This document shows positions 1-12,800 of a DNA stretch of 64,000 nt, piece by piece. The DNA is from Amblyornis subalaris. Lineage: Eukaryota; Chordata; Aves; Passeriformes; Ptilonorhynchidae. The notes beneath the pieces were generated by a model, which did not search any database, was not told where the DNA came from, and saw nothing but the letters and a program-made list of their open reading frames with translations. Both the position numbers and the translations under genes were made by a program. Every line of letters begins with the position of its first letter. The first letter of the stretch is position 1. Location of the stretch: assembly GCA_018881555.1 (NCBI GenBank), contig JACAXG010000014.1, positions 6,499,213-6,563,212 of the forward strand, in the 5' to 3' direction.

Positions 1-1365
1 GCCTCCCTTCCTGCCTCTATACCCACCCACCATGGTGTGCTGGATACCATTACCTGCACACTAAGGGAACATGGTTAGAGATGAAAGCTTCAAAACATTT
101 AGTGAGACAGGATATCAGGGCCTCTCCTTTNGTCTCTTCTCTCGGTGTCAGGAGAGACTGTCTGGGCTGGTTATATTTATAAAACTGCAGTGAGCAATGT
201 GAGTGTTGCAATCAGCTCCTTGTGCTAAATGTGGCTTTGGCAGATACTCTCGAGCTTCACTAAATCCCCTTCCTTGGGGAAGGAGAGCATCTCAGACTGT
301 CTGTCACCCGTTTGCTCTGGACAGCCCCTGCACGTGGCAGTGCCTGCTGTCCCCAGAGGCTTTTGGCAGGGCTTCATCTCAGGCAGCAGTGCTGCTAGGA
401 AGGTGGGAGAAAGTTAGAAACAAAGAGGACTACAAAAAAAAATAGGAGGTCTACCCCTGGCAAAGCCATCTGACTTTTATTCTCTTTTATTCTCATTTAT
501 GCCATGGGAGGGTCAGGCTGGTCCCTGCTCACAGCTTTGGGCAGCTCGTTTGGCTGGCGCACCTAGGGCAGCACTTGCTGGATTCCCGGGTTGAAAACAT
601 GGCTTTCAGAAGGTGGTGGTCTCCAAAAATCAGGTAGGGATGTTGGGAAATACCAAGAGGAAACCTGAGAGAAGCAGCATGGCTGGGGTTAGGGACCTGG
701 AAAACCTGCGAGGCCCCAAAGACAGCAGTGAAACCATTGCTCCTGTGGCACATATTTGAACCTCTGCCAGGGGAAAACTTCTGAGGTTTAACTAACAAAT
801 GGAGGCATTTTTCTGCCACAAAGAAGCTCTCTTTTGAGTCTGGGAAACCTAATCCACTTGCAGCGCTGACGGCAGCTCAATGTTTGGCAGATGGAAGTGG
901 AGGGAGGCGGGGCAGAGTGCCAGGGATGCCATGGAGGGAAGGGAAGATGTCCCATCTAGCAAGTCGTGTTTCCACCCCACTTCAGCTCCTTTCAGGAGAG
1001 GTACAAGGGCCTACCAGTGCAGATGTCCCCCATGGGATGATCATGTGGACTTTTTAGGAGCCTTATGAGGTTTGTTTGAGAGTCCCAACACCGAGTGCAT
1101 AAGAAATTGCATCTTCTCCACACAAGCTTTCCTTAAAAGCTGATGCTGTCTCTCTGTGACTCAGTCCTCTCTGCAGGTCATGGGCAAATATCTTCTCTCT
1201 TAGATGTGTTATAAAAACAAATACATTAAAAATTGGAAGATATCCAGAAGCGCAGTCATTTGTGTCAGGTGTCTTCTACAGATAGGAAGAAAAAATGTCT
1301 CTAAAGGAAAACTCAGTGTATTCACAGAAGCTCATGAGCTCAGTTATCTAATGAAAGGGGTTTTG
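1..1365. other. Unique non-coding sequence, nothing recognised
   Basis: I find no recognisable gene or repeat family in this stretch. Short open frames on both strands overlap, have no familiar motifs and look like chance. The only internal structure seen is a perfect 10-bp tandem duplication, ttttattctc, at 475-484 and 485-494. Base composition is mixed, with few CpG dinucleotides, as expected for vertebrate intergenic or intronic DNA. Confidence 0.6.
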
Positions 1366-1368
1366 GGA

Positions 1369-1443
1369 TTGTCCTGTGCAGGACCAGGAGCTGGACTCAA
1401 TGATCCTTGTGTGTCCCTTCCAAGTCAGGATATTCTACAATTC
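1369..1443 (+). repeat. CR1 LINE 3' end fragment
   Basis: The sequence contains, in order, a tcctgtgcagg-type segment, a ctggactcaatgatcctt segment, a gtcccttccaa segment and a terminal tattctacaattc. This is the standard order at the 3' end of avian CR1 retrotransposons, which end in short ATTCTATG-like repeats. Only about 75 bp remain, with no reverse transcriptase frame, so this is a dead, strongly 5'-truncated insertion. It resembles the copy at 17617-17705 closely enough that both probably belong to one CR1 subfamily. Confidence 0.8.
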
Positions 1444-3416
1444 AAATTCCTCACAGCAGATCACCAGCGCACTCATTTCTGCAAGAGCANGGAATGCCAG
1501 CATCTCTGTCCTGGCTGCTCTTCATCTGCAGTGAGTTGCTCCAGCATTTGGGATTGCCAGCAGGCTTGGGAGCGAGTTGACAATGATGCCTCAGGTTCTG
1601 CAGGTTGTTGTTGTAGCACCACAGTGCTCCCAGCGCTCGGACCTGGCGGAGAGCTGCCCACACTCACTGGCACGGGGGTCTCCCAGCACCTCCCCTGCCA
1701 ACTCCCCCTGGATAACCACCTCAGGCAAGGTTGCAGACAAGCCCAGGCTGCCTCTGGGCACTGGGAAACCATAGGAGACTCTTGGAGGTGTCTGTGTGCC
1801 TCCAGTTCTGCTGGCAAATCTAGCTCGAAGTGAACACAGCAGTACCTGTGTGAGACGTGTCACATTTTGCAGCATTACTTCATTTTGTCCTGACTACCCA
1901 GCAGAGGTAAAATCAGCAGAGAATTTTCCCATCTTTGCAATTTCCCCTGCCTATACATTAAATAGCAATGGAAATATATTAATTCTATCATCAGTAGAAA
2001 GGAGACATTTGTCCTCTCCAGTATTTGTTGGCTTCCAAATGTCACCCCAATGTTCCTAATCTCTTTTACTGTTCTTTCTTGAAATAGAGGATTTTTTTGA
2101 ACAGGTTTCTGATGTAGGCAGGAAAACATTGAACTTCCTACAGATTGTGTATCCTTCAGGCTAAACACTCATTCTCCTTTGTCCTGAGTCTGAAATGAAG
2201 TCCAAGATGAAGCAGGATGCTCAGGTGCCCACCTGGGAACATTGGGGCAGTGGGGCCAGGGCAGAGCCTCTCTGGTAGCTGAACTACCAGCAGCCCCACT
2301 GGGAAATGATTGATTAGTTTTGCATTTGCCATCTGCTAATTGGCTAAAGGGATGGATTTGCAGATCCAGAGAGCTGCCTGAGGGGAGGAAAAGAGCTGAA
2401 GACATTGGTACCCTGAGGTCAGTGCTGACAGCACACAGCAGCACTTGAAGCTCCCGGCCACTCAGCACCACGAGGAGCAGCTCATGGGTCACCTTTTCTC
2501 CAGCCAGGAGCCACTTGCTGCCCCTGCCCTGCTGCCTCCTTGGTGAGAAAGGGGAGGAAGGGAGAGAGCCTGCTCCAGTGTTTGACTTCAAAANTAGCAG
2601 TGACTTTAAAATTAAAATTAGTGAAACCATAAATGCCTACATGTTTGCATTGCTATTGTCAGAGCAGAGGACTGCAGGATCACCCTGGGGTTGAAATCCA
2701 GCCCCCAGCCTTAATATCTGGGAGCAGCATGGGCAAGTGAAGGGCAGAGTTTGGTGCCAGCANTGGATATAATTTCATGTGTTATGTCCACTTGATTGCC
2801 TACTTAGAAATTATAAAAATGTACTGTATTTTAAAACTGCAGTCATAAGACAGCAGTTTCCATCTGAATGATAATGAAACACACTCCAAGGTTACGCTGG
2901 GACTTCGCTGGTGCTATTAGAGATCAGCTCAAAGCTACAAAAGGAAAAATATATTGCACTAATAAGTGTTCTTCGTGTATAAGTTCCCCTTCAGGAGTAA
3001 TTAAATGTGACTTTTTTTTTCTTTTAGATGGCTGATTTGTGGGATAGCTGTCATATTTTTGTCTGAGGCTTGAAAAAGAGAATTTGAAGACTGAGATATT
3101 TAAAGGCAGCAACAACACACCCTAGGGAGGATTCCCACCTGGCCATGGCAGGAGCTGCCACTCAGGAAATGTGCCAGGTCCATGAGTGAGGGCACAAGGG
3201 TGAATTTCAATGTACCACAAGGAAACAGGGTTGGGCTTGACTCTGCACCCTCTTCCCCATGGAGCGCAGCTCAGGGGCTCCTGCAGATCTTACATCTGCA
3301 CCTCCCATGGAAGTGCTTCCAGAAACAGGAGGCTCAGTCTTTCAGGATCTTGGAAAGTCTCTGAATGACTGGGAGGCAGCACCCCATGCTCTTGTATGGC
3401 CATGCAGATGAATCCA
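1444..3416. other. Unique non-coding sequence
   Basis: No gene is recognised. The 209-codon open frame that crosses the CR1 tail upstream (1204-1833) cannot be a normal protein, because part of it is repeat sequence. Around 2870-3110 the DNA becomes AT-rich. One RE1-like site is listed separately at 2461-2481. Confidence 0.55.
2461..2481 (+). promoter_or_regulatory. RE1/NRSF-like motif (weak)
   Basis: The sequence holds the left RE1 half-site tcagcaccacg intact and a partial right half (agcagc). REST/NRSF is a zinc-finger repressor that silences neuronal genes outside neurons by binding a 21-bp RE1 element. About 15 of 21 positions agree with the consensus as I remember it, and the right half carries several mismatches. 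This may be chance. Confidence 0.25.
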
Positions 3417-3418
3417 GT

Positions 3419-3512
3419 TGTGCACCCAAAGGATGAGCCTGGGAATGGAGCTGGGGGTGCAGTGGGGATACACCCAGGGGATGCACCCAGGAATGCACTA
3501 GGGATGCACCCA
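3419..3512 (+). repeat. Degenerate short tandem repeat (gatgcaccca)
   Basis: Variants of a 10-13 bp unit built on gatgcaccca recur at about 3421, 3466, 3480, 3493 and 3503 with irregular spacing. It looks like a small decayed minisatellite. It lies just upstream of a CR1 tail, and no function is implied. Confidence 0.6.
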
Positions 3513-3557
3513 CCAGGAATCTTTCCTGGCTTTTTACCTTAGTTGAACAGATACCTT

Positions 3558-3729
3558 TTGGAACAGGCTGCCCAGGAAAGTGGTGGAGTCACAGTCCCTG
3601 GAAGTGTTCAGAAAACACAGATGTGGTNCTTAGGGATATGGTTTAGTGGTGGGCTCGGCAGAATCGAGTAAATGGTTGGACTTGATGATCTTAAAGGTCT
3701 TTTCCAACCTTAATGATTCCATGATTCTA
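3558..3729 (+). repeat. CR1 LINE 3' end, well preserved
   Basis: This is the clearest transposon relic in the window. The order is: ggaacaggctgcccagg, then gtggtggagtcac, then tccctggaagtgttc, then a ggtttagtgg segment, then ttggacttgatgatctt, then aaggtcttttccaacct, and finally atgattccatgattcta. That is the 3' untranslated end of avian CR1. The last bases form the diagnostic 8-bp repeat tail. The insertion keeps about 170 bp and no coding region. One ambiguous base lies at 3628. Confidence 0.95.
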
Positions 3730-6700
3730 ACAGGGAGTCCTACACAAACATGAACCATCACACGGGGTGATTTTTCAAATGTGACCAATTACAAAAGAAC
3801 TGCGTGAAACTCACTATGACCACACCTCTGTGCCTCAACAAATTATATCAGGCCCCTCCAGCTCCCCAGTAGCCATTCCCCATCCAGGGAGTGTATATGT
3901 GCTAGTGAGGGAAAACTCATCAGCAACATGGGATTGTCCCGACTGCTCTGTCCAGGTCAGGAGATGAGCGACTGCTGCTCCAGACACCCCTGCTGCAAGT
4001 TGGGTAAGAACTGGGACAGCAGTCCAGGACTGTCAGGATGAACCTCTGGGTCTCCTCTGCAGAGGAACAGCGACAGATTTGACCTCCTGGCTGCTTGTGT
4101 GGATAAGGGAGAGAGGGGGGTGACCAGACAGGTCTATTGAGCATTTAATGCCACTGAGGCCAAAGGAATTAGCGTGGGAGCTGGGAGGGAAAAGCTTGGT
4201 TCAAGCTTTCACAGACATATATCCACACAATTAAGGTCAGGGGCTTATGGCAGTCAGTTCTATTTCTATTTGTTTATTTATTTGTTTTCTTAATGGCTTG
4301 GTTTCAGTGCTGGATGGCTGCATTTGAGCCCCGCAAGCTGCTGATTTTGCAATCTTCTCTCTCTGGTGAAAGTGTTTTGTTTATATTACCAGGCATGTGT
4401 TATTTCAATTTTTGTTTGTATCTCCTGTATCAATCAGTGAAACAGTCTCAAGAAACAAGGCCAGGCCAAGGAGAAACACGCAGGTTTTGTTTGGACTGAG
4501 ATACAGCATTCCTGAAAATTGGCTGCACCTCAGAAAAACTCTGAGAATAATGGTATTTACTGCTCCCCTCCTTGCAAACAGAGCCAAAACCCAGGCTTTT
4601 CCCACTAGNGGCTGTTAAACCTGATGGGGAAGGTAGAGGTGATTAACCCCTGGCTTCCCTTGCTTTATTAGCTCTCTGAATGGTAAAAAATAAAATCCTT
4701 TCCTGGGCCAAACCTTAGAATGGACTTGGTCACCCTTTTAGTCTCTTTCATCCATGCTGAGGGCTGGTGCTCAGTACCTCCCTAACAGGATAAGAGCATC
4801 CATGGATGAAACCAGACCTTTGCTGTGAACAGATCTATGTACATCTGTTTTTAACACCCCAACCTCTCACCTACCATNGGAAAAAAATCGCTGTCTGCTC
4901 AATCTGTTTTCCCCGTGCTCTGCCCAAGCAATGGGGTCAGACCAGCTGCACGACAATGGCTCAGCCCCAGCACCCGAATCCTGAGCCCATGGCAAGCACC
5001 AGGGTGGAGGGGTTGCCAAGCCTGGAAGATGGAGGGGCTGGTAAGGAATCTCTGGGATTAGCAGACTCTGCAGAGGCTCTCCCTGGCTGCCAAGGTGGTG
5101 ATCCGACCCGCAGGCAGAGAAGGGGAGAGGAAGGGAGCGGGATCGCTGCCACTGGTGCTCATGGAGCGGGAGAGGACCCAACCTGTGTTTTTGTTTTGGT
5201 CTTGAGATTTTCGCCTCATTGAATTAAAACAAGAGATCTTTCAAAAAACAAAGATCGGGAGGGGGAAAAGAGTGCCAGTCTACAATTGCTGGAGAGGTCA
5301 AAGAAATGGGTTTCCTAACAGGAATGTGACAGCTCAAGGATTTACAGATGAAAGCTTAAGGACACGTGCATATATTTGCNCCTGAGATGAATGTAAAAGG
5401 ACATAAATAACAGTTAAAATGTATTCCAAGAAAAAAACCAATATACTTGTACTCCAATCATTACAATTCAAACAAAGCAATTGTCAATTCCCCGGCAATT
5501 TACATTTAAATGCACAATATAATTCTCATGCTAAATTGTCTATTTCCAGTGCAGGCCTTACTCAGAGTGTGTGTGAGGTGGGGGAGAGGAAGAGTTTAGC
5601 TGGANTTGTGGATAGCCACTGATTTGGGGGAGCTGTGCTGTCCAGCTCGGCTGAGTGACCTGCATTTTGGGTTTCCCTCAAACAAATGGGGACACTCAGG
5701 AGTCAGCAGAGGAACCCAGAAACATTTTCACCTCAAAAGCACAGAGGAGATGGGTAGATCTGGAAAAACAGGATCAAGAGCTAAATGTTCAAGGGTATCA
5801 GGGCATTAAATAATATGACATTTTTAGACACAAGAGGGTCCCTCATCAGACAGAAAGGTCTTCTCCTATTCTGTGCTCAAAACCCAGCCCTCTCCCAGAA
5901 CTCTGCTTATTGCAACATATTTCTGCTAACAAGATAAGACTTGCTGTAACATCAGCCTGCCTACACGTCATCCACTGCCTGCTTCCCATCTGNTAGTCTT
6001 GATATTTCCTTAATCTCTTTCTCTCACACAGCTCCATGAATAGTTCCCCTCTGTAGCACAGGGAGTGAAATTGGAGAGCNCAGCGTTGCTCTCTGGGAAA
6101 GGCATCTATTGGTTTGAAACGAGAAGCTTAAAGGCCCAGGCAGGTTGGTTGTTCCCTGAGATACCAGAGAGAAATGCAATGAGAAAATGGAGGGAGAGCT
6201 GAATTTGAAGTGTCTGTTCTTTAATTATAAATGTTCTTCCTCCAAACAGCTTTTCTTAACAGCTGGTCATCAATTACGCAGAGTTACTGAGGTTTTCAGA
6301 CAGGAGATCAATAAATGGGATTTTTTTCTTGGCCAGGAGAAACCATTACATAATGGCTGTGTTTCTTCCCTCTGCTTGCCAAGCTTTCAGGAACTGGCAG
6401 GCATTCAGGACAGTAAGGCTATTCTTAGATGAGGGGCACAGCATCAATCTCAGCAGCAGCAGCCTGGTCTCCAGTGCTTGGAGCCTGGGAGGGCTTCCAG
6501 GGGGGGTCGGGGTGGGACAGGACACATCGGCCTCCCCGCCCTGGGAAGGGCATAGAGCTGGATGTGGTTTTTGGANGATATACGTTAAAGAATCAACAGC
6601 CTCAGTGCAGCAGCATGTCCGAGATGCTTTTAAAAACGTGCCAGATCTAAATAAAAACAGACCAGACAGCGACAGGGGAAGATGGACAGCCTTCCAGACC

Positions 6701-8850
6701 TACCTGCTGCTTCCCATAGGAATCTCGGGANGTGAGGCAGAATAAATACACCTGTAGTGCAACAACTTGAGAACTGCACANCTTTTCTGTCTGGTTTATC
6801 TGTGTTATTTGCAGTGAAATGGAGGCTATCTGCACAAAAAAAAAGGGAGAGCTGCTTTTTCACAGGCTGCAACCTTTGCNGCGTGTTCCACATAAATCAG
6901 GCTGCTGCTGGTTGCTCTAAATGGAGGATCTCATCTGCCTCTTTGCAGATGACCTGTCTCACACAGACATGACACATAAGCATTTCCAGAGACATTTCTG
7001 TGACCCACTATCATGCCATAAACCATCTGGCTACCTCCATAGTAGCAGAGCTTAAAAATAAGGCCACTCCCTTCGCAATCTGTGGCTCACAAATAAAACA
7101 GAATCCTGTGGATGGGTTGTGCTGCCACAACCTCAAGCCGTCACGCGCCAGCCTGGAGCTGCAGCAGCGTGTTCCAGTCACAGCCAGCTATGGGGGATAA
7201 TGGATTTGTCAGCTCCTCATGACACAGCCCTGCCCTACAGGATGGTGCAGATCTACCAGGTGAGAGCGAGCAGGGTCAGGCTNATTAGGTTATGCTTGCT
7301 AGAAACATAAACCTAAGAAAAAGCAAATTTCCCCCTATGAGCTGCTGAGTGGGCGAAATGCACCTTTTCCACTTTGGGCAGTCATCAGCATCAAGCAAGG
7401 AGGGCAGGACCAGGGTGGGCTGAGAACCAGCCTGAAACCACTCGTGTGAGCGTCGCTCATGTGAGCATCACCAGCGAGAACCCCACCAGGGTGGTCCTTG
7501 AAGGTGTTCAGCAAAGCAATGCAAAAACCAGAAAAAAACCCCAAATATTTTCATGGCCCAAACGCTACATGAGACTGTTCAAGCTGCCAGAAAGGCCTGG
7601 TGCTCTGGGGAGAAATGAAAAGATGCATTTCAAAGCACAGCAATAAAAGCACATTACAGCACCTGAGCCAAAACGTGCTCTCAGTTCACCTTCCAGTGTA
7701 AGATCCAGAACAAGGCTTGGCCGACATCCACACGTATAAAGGCTTGGTTTCAGAAATAAGGACTTCCAAGGCTGTTTCCCAGTACAACAAGCTGGGGCAC
7801 AGAGGCGTTTGTGGTGTTGGCTTTCCCCAAGCCCCAGGGGTCTCGCTGTGATAGTTCCAGGCGTTGCACAGCCGGAGATTTTCTTGTCTGACCCTTGAGC
7901 AAAGCAAGTGTAGCTCAGTCATCTTCTGTCTGACNGCTCTTCTACCTGCCTGTGCAGCTGATTTCCCTTAAAATAAGTATGGCATCTACTGCCAGCTAGT
8001 CAGCGAACGCTGTTTGCAAGCAAGATAAGTAACAACAGAACCCCTTGAAGAAAAGTAGCCAAATGTTAGAAACAGCCCCTCAAGCAAAGGCTTCACAAAG
8101 CAAGTGCACATCACAAGAGTGGCAGTGGCCTCTGTGNTATCATTTCCAAGATTAATTCATGCTTAATAAACAGCACAATAAAGCTGGGTGATAGCAATTC
8201 TTTTCTCCAGGCCAAGGTAATGCTCATTGCCTTTATCCTATCTGATGCACAGGCAGAAGGGAACGTGTGCCAGCCTTGGTATGAAAAGGCAAATTATACT
8301 TTATAGGGGAGACTAAAGGAATAGATAGAAGTGTTTGCAGNGGGGAAAATGTTAATTTGAAGTGGTCCTGAGTTTATGCCAGATCTAGTTTTTAGGGGAG
8401 CTCAAGAAAATCCATTTTCCTAAAGAGGAAGAGGTAGATCCTGCCAGGTATAGGTAAGGGCAGCATTCCTCCAGTACCCGAAAGAGAAAACCTGCCTACA
8501 GCAACTAATCCTGAGCTGGAGGGGTCCCGGCAGCCCCCTGGGACCTGCACCCCTTTAGCCCGGCGGCAGCAGCAGACACCCTGCACTCATTGCACACTTC
8601 TCAGGCTNCTTCCCAGCCTGCGAGTCTCTTGCATTTTTCAGTCTGCTCTGGGTCACCCACATTTGCTTCTTCCCCGAGGAAGGGGAAAAATAAATTAATG
8701 AAACATCACAGCATGCAAGACGCCCTCCCCCTCACCGCCTGGCTTCTCCTGTGAAGACTGCCAGTGCTTCACCTCCTATTTGATGTATATTCAGCAGAAG
8801 ACAGGGAGGCGCGGTAGTTTCTGTGGGCAGCAGAAATGAAAGGGAACGAC
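3730..8850. other. Unique non-coding sequence
   Basis: About 5 kb follow the CR1 tail without a recognisable gene. Open frames are short, lie on both strands and share no motif with known families. A TTTA-rich run lies at 4262-4292. Near 7241-7259 a short segment sits between acceptor-like and donor-like splice signals (see findings). TATAAAGG occurs at 7736, but nothing around it supports a promoter. Ambiguous bases are fairly dense between 4.6 and 8.6 kb. Confidence 0.55.
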
Positions 8851-8897
8851 AGAGGGAGGGAAAAAAAAAAAAAGAAAAAAAAAAGGAAAAAGAAAGA
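8851..8897 (+). repeat. 47-nt homopurine tract
   Basis: Every base from 8851 to 8897 is A or G, starting with agagggaggg and continuing as A-rich sequence with scattered G. Such tracts arise by slippage and can adopt triplex DNA. On the minus strand it would be a pyrimidine tract, but I see no supported exon after it. Confidence 0.85.
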
Positions 8898-9727
8898 TCT
8901 TACAGCTCTTTGATTGTGCTGGCTCTTTGTTTGAGGTATACAAAAAAAAGCCCAAGCTGCTGAAGGATTTGTCTCCTCGAGATAATAACCTGTTCAGGAG
9001 ACTCGTCTCACCTTTCAAGCATGGAGTTCCTCNGAAGGGATCCCACCTCTCAGGCGGCCCCAAAACAGCAGGGTTATTTTTGGTCAAGGCTGAGATTCTC
9101 TTCTGAGCCCTTTCCCCCCCCCAGTTTTGGCCCAGGACCACTGTTCACCCACGGTTCACTGTTCCCAGCATGGTTGCTGGGCTGGAGCAGGGACCCCCTG
9201 CTCAAGGGTGCAGGGAGGCATCTGCGGGAAGACCCGTGGGAGGGCAGGGAGGGGCTGTCCCCACTGCAAAGCCTGGACATCAGGGTGCAGGAGAGACCAC
9301 AAGCAGATGGACACGTCACAGGCACATCCTCGTGGGGTGTAGATCAGCAAATTGTCCCCAGACTCGTACCATTCGGAGCGATGGATGTGTGCTGCCTGCA
9401 GGCTGCAGGGAAGGAGTTAAATTCCATGATTCAGCAGGCATCTGCTCGGCTCCCAGGAAAGCTCCTTTGCTCAGAAGATTTATGTCAGTCTTGAAAGAAG
9501 AGAACCAGACCAAACTAAAGCAAATCAACGGCATTTTAGGAAAATGGCCTCTTTTCCCTTAACTTCTGAGAATTTCCTCATTACATCTGCTTTATTAATT
9601 ATTTTTTTTCCTTTTTGTGACACACTCCTGCAAACCTCCAGTCCTGGGAATAACTTCAAAACATTTAAATCATTCCCCATTCTTCAACATTTGGATGCTA
9701 AAGTACTTTACAAGTGTTTCGTGGGTG
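8898..9727. other. Unique non-coding sequence
   Basis: Nothing recognised. Several overlapping open frames of 60-157 codons occur on both strands between 9021 and 9560 because the DNA is GC-richer and stop-poor. None shows a domain or signal I know. Confidence 0.5.
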
Positions 9728-9841
9728 CGGGCCAAGATTTTCAAAAGCAACTATTTATTCTATGTGCCTGCATTTTTGGATGCCTCCCTTCACCGCAAAT
9801 TTCTGTAACAGGGCTTCATTTTCAGAGGTGCTGGAGCAACC
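9728..9841 (+). repeat. Old amniote interspersed repeat remnant
   Basis: Two phrases typical of ancient reptile/bird repeats appear in the usual order: gggccaagattttcaaaagc near the start, and cttcattttcagaggtgctg near the end. In sauropsid genomes such phrases recur in old L3/CR1-like elements. Divergence is high and I cannot name the family, so this rests on motif recall. Confidence 0.4.
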
Positions 9842-12800
9842 AATCTCTGCAGATGGAGTCAGAGAAACAAAGCCACTTATCTCTTCTAAAAGCCTGATCT
9901 TTAATTTGAGAATATCTTTGCAGAGCCTGACTACCAGAGAGGAGAACGGTCAGGAGCTGGGTGATACATCCCAGGTCATACAAGAGGGCTGGGGCAAGCC
10001 TGGTGTGAAGTAAACTTTGCTCAAAATCACCTTAATTGCGAGACCATTCTTCTTGTGTTAGCTCCAGTAGAAAAGAAATACCTTCTTTGCAGGAAGAGGT
10101 TGTTATTTTCCTGACCAAAAGAGTTCTTAAGGAGAAACAAATGCACTGTTGGCAACTAAAACCNGACCTACTAACTTTTGATTTTTGTTTGGTTTAATTT
10201 TAGCTTTTTGGGAAAACAACAAAGATACTGAGGCGAAAGCTGAAAACAAATGTGGGATCAAACTGCATTTTGCCAGAAGGGCATGCCCCGAGTCCTGGAT
10301 GGAGTTTGCCAAATAAAGACAACTTGGCTGATAAGAATGGCCCAGCAAATGAAGCATGTGAAGAAAAATTGTGATAATCAAATGGGGCCTCTAGTCTCAT
10401 TTATTNATTTTTTTAACATATGACAATGACACAAAGGTAGAAAGGAGATATGACGTTTAGGCTTTAAAATCACCACGACAGCCTTGGAAAGGGACTGACT
10501 GATGGATTGGGCTAATTAACTATCCATTAGTGGTGTGTCCAGCACGGCAAACACCAGATCAGCTGCCGGCCGATGCCACACGCGGAGCTGGAAGGATTTC
10601 ATACAAAGGGGTCTGGAGCAGGGAAAGCAGTTCCTGCTTAAATAACTCCTAATGGAGGACTGTGTTTGAACAGTGATGAGAGGCTTTTATGTGCCTTCAG
10701 CGCTGTGAAAGAGCTTAAAACGTGAACTCTCAGCTCTCTCCCGGCCAGGAGAGATGAATGAAGGTTGTCATTGTTCAAGGCGTCATCACCATCAGAAGAA
10801 ATTTTAGACTCCGCCGGGAAGGGGAAGCAGTTTTTCATCTGAGAAGCCTTATCTATTCTGCAGAGCTCTATTCACAACACAAATTTTCTTCTGGACACAG
10901 ACAGCAAAGCTCATTCTTGCCCCGCTCGTGCTCTGTCTGGCTGCGCCGGTGCCAGAGGTGGCCTCTGCAGGACACCCGGAGGACACGGTGACAGCGTCCC
11001 TGTGGCAGGGAGGCAGAGCCAGCCCTGGTGGTCCAGGCTGTCCCACGGAGCTGGGAGCTGCAGGGTGCTGCAGGGGCAGGGGAAAGGCACAGACCCTGTG
11101 CGTGCAGGGCTGTGCGAGGGAGCAGCAGCCCTGGGAAGCCTCCTGTGAGCTGTCAGAGCAGCTGCAAACGCTGTGCTGACACACATCATGTGTCGCTTCG
11201 GCCTTTCCACAAGCCAGAATCTAGATGGAGCAAAGTTATTATAAAGTTACTATTGCTTTTCCCTTCCTTGGCCAAAATTTCTATACCATATTCCTTCGGG
11301 AATACAGCATACAATGGGATACAAAGGCGNGGTTTAGTTCGTGGCAGCGCAGTGGTCAGGAAGAACAGATTCAGGGACAGCAATGCTTCTTTGGTGCTTT
11401 CCTCCTAGTGAGCTGCTGATATGAAAAGAAACATGATTTGAACACATGTTTTTGGAGGACTTCAGCAGTCCTGACTGCTCAGAAAACTCTTTTCTTGTCC
11501 ATTTCTGCTCATATAAATCACATCTTATGTCCCACATAGTGNGATGACCTGACTTGGACCTCCATACCTGTGTGTAAGCTAACACAGCTGTCCATCTTCC
11601 CTGGTGAATCAAATTCAGTGGGCAAATCATCACTAATTCTCTTTCTGAACAAATTGACTATATCAAGACTTGTCCATAGATGCATTTTTAGCAGATGGAG
11701 GCCCATGCTTTCAAACCGAAATTGCATGTACAGTCCAGCTGTAGGCTCACACCGAGGTATTTTTGTAGCCATTTCTCAGAAAGGGATTCCACATCCCTCT
11801 GAAAAAAAAAAACCAAACCACACAGGATTAACACTGTCTGTGTATAGAAAGTAGTGGAATGAATGAAAGGGATTGCTAGGCTCTGAATTTCCCATCTGCT
11901 GGCTGCTAGCTTACGACAGGATGGCCTGAAAGTTGTTCCAAGGGAGGAGTGCATAGCACAGAGTATTTCCAAGAATACAGCTCTTTTTCCAGGAATTAAT
12001 TCTAATTTTTGACCATTCAAATTAACCTGCCGTGAGACCCCCACAGTGTGCACTCACAAATGGGAAGCTATTCACCCACGGGGAACACAACCATGTTTTC
12101 TGAATCCTGCATTTGACTTGAAGATGTGAAATCTATAATTCTTCTCCTAATTTTAGGAATACATGGCAGCAGCACAGGAGACCAACAGAAGCTGAGAACC
12201 CTTTTGCTGGCAGCAATCTGAGCAGAAACAAGCCAGGCAGCCCGAAAATCAACCAAAACTGTGCACACTTCTCAGGAAACCAAGCAATTATTCATGCAAT
12301 GGGAAGGCATTTGGTAGTGGATGAGCAAATAATTTTGCATAGCTAATGAGCCTGAAAATTGCAAAGGAGAAAGCACAAAGGAGCTTGTTCCCATGGGTTA
12401 TAACTTGCTCAGTGCTGCTGCAAACCCTTGCAAAGTGACTTGCTCTGGCCCCTCAACCCCAGATGCCCAAGGAGCAGCAGGGAAGCACACGAGCCCTGGC
12501 CCTGAGCAAAGCGTGAGGTGTTCCAGGGATGGAAAACACTGGAGTTGGCTGGTATCCTCATTCCTGTAAGGAAAGGGCCCCGGCAGGGAAGGCACCCCTG
12601 AGGAGNCTGCACTGCTCATCCCCACTCCAAGCAAGCCTTCCTCATCTGCAGTGCTGAGGAGATTTTCACACCCATTGCCCCACACCTCCTCTGAGTCAGT
12701 CAATAAAGCCACCACAAAGGTGAAATGTCAGGAGCAGGGTGCAGATTGTACCAGCCCGGAACAGGGCATTGGCCCAGGGGCATCAGACAGGCCAGGGAGG

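Noticed and set aside
1204..1833. 209-codon plus-strand open frame
   Set aside because: It runs through a CR1 3' end (1369-1443), so it cannot be an ordinary conserved protein.
7734..7745. TATAAAGG word
   Set aside because: No CpG enrichment, initiator or downstream gene; isolated TATA words are frequent in this AT-rich DNA.
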